Below are positions 6,090 through 6,328 of a stretch of 6,328 bases of DNA, one piece after another. The DNA is from Anaerolinea thermophila (GTDB taxonomy: Bacteria; Chloroflexota; Anaerolineae; Anaerolineales; DRKV01): contig DYKW01000106.1 of the NCBI GenBank assembly GCA_020722405.1, forward strand, positions 1 to 6,328, written 5' to 3'. A model generated the notes under the pieces. It searched no databases, was not told the origin of the DNA, and worked only from the letters and a program-made list of their open reading frames with translations. Position numbers and translations under genes: made by a program. How positions within the stretch are numbered: the stretch's first letter is position 1; every line of letters begins with the position of its first letter.

Positions 6090-6328
6090 AGCAGATATAA
6101 ACATTTTGCACTTATCCCGGAATGCTCAATGGTACTTGTATTCGCCGCGTATTCAGGCTATAATAAGATTATCTATTCGTCTGCCACATACAAAATGTGA
6201 AACTTTGAACACGAATGCGCCCTGCGAAGTGGTCACCTACTCAACACGCAATGCACCATAAATACAAAAGTGCACAACAGAAATCTCACCACTAAGACAA
6301 AAGAGCATGAAGGTTGGAAGTGGAAAGT
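6090..6328. other. Non-coding tail of the window
   Basis: No credible gene is seen here. The stretch is more AT-rich than the preceding gene. It holds one good promoter candidate (listed separately) and, near the end, CCACTAAGACAAAAGAG (6289-6305) with ATGAAGG after it. No stem-loop with a U-tract marks the end of the protease gene. Confidence 0.5.
6136..6164 (+). promoter_or_regulatory. Sigma70-type promoter candidate pointing out of the window
   Basis: TTGTAT at 6136-6141 and a perfect TATAAT at 6159-6164 are separated by the optimal 17 bp. The start site would be near 6171. No start codon with a supported reading frame follows within the window, so the gene or RNA it drives, if real, begins further right or is a small RNA. 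Sequence-only prediction. Confidence 0.5.

Noticed and set aside
6073..6261. 62-residue frame after the protease
   Set aside because: It begins inside the protease gene at a non-ATG codon, has no Shine-Dalgarno, and its composition does not resemble a protein family.

Overview
The window looks like an ordinary housekeeping stretch of a bacterial chromosome, most likely from Chloroflexota (Anaerolineae-like). That assignment rests on protein style only: an EGY-like site-2 protease, a Gcd14-type TrmI, a UPF0035-type Nudix hydrolase, GC content in the mid-50s by eye, and weak or absent Shine-Dalgarno sites. No marker gene fixes it.

Layout. Positions 1-457 hold no gene. They contain a composite inverted-repeat element (47-203) with two nested perfect hairpins, a further stem-loop, and a -10 box placed so close to the first start codon that the mRNA may be leaderless. 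From 458 to 4421 five genes run on the + strand with gaps of 18, 8, 16 and 1 nt, so they are probably one operon: a NifS/IscS-type cysteine desulfurase, mnmA, a small three-helix membrane protein of unknown function, a TrmI-type tRNA m1A58 methyltransferase, and a CoA-pyrophosphatase-like Nudix hydrolase. Convergent to these (4416-4714, minus strand) lies a short fragment matching only the C-terminal tail of cysteinyl-tRNA synthetase. It appears frameshifted. Next come a promoter and a tRNA-Sec gene (selC, anticodon TCA), then an M50 site-2 protease 18 nt further on. The last 240 bases are non-coding, with one good promoter candidate pointing out of the window.

How it works together. The cysteine desulfurase supplies persulfide sulfur, and MnmA uses it to thiolate U34 of Lys/Glu/Gln tRNAs. 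This desulfurase-mnmA pairing is also known from Bacillus subtilis (yrvO-mnmA). TrmI adds a second tRNA modification. The theme is tRNA maturation, with a Nudix housekeeping enzyme and an unknown membrane protein attached. The tRNA-Sec gene implies that the organism makes selenoproteins, but none is visible here and selA, selB and selD are absent from the window.

I see no convincing new multi-gene system. The most useful leads are the broken CysS tail next to selC, the mismatches in the tRNA-Sec stems, the composite palindromic repeat, the possible leaderless start of the operon, and the unknown membrane protein inside a tRNA-modification operon.
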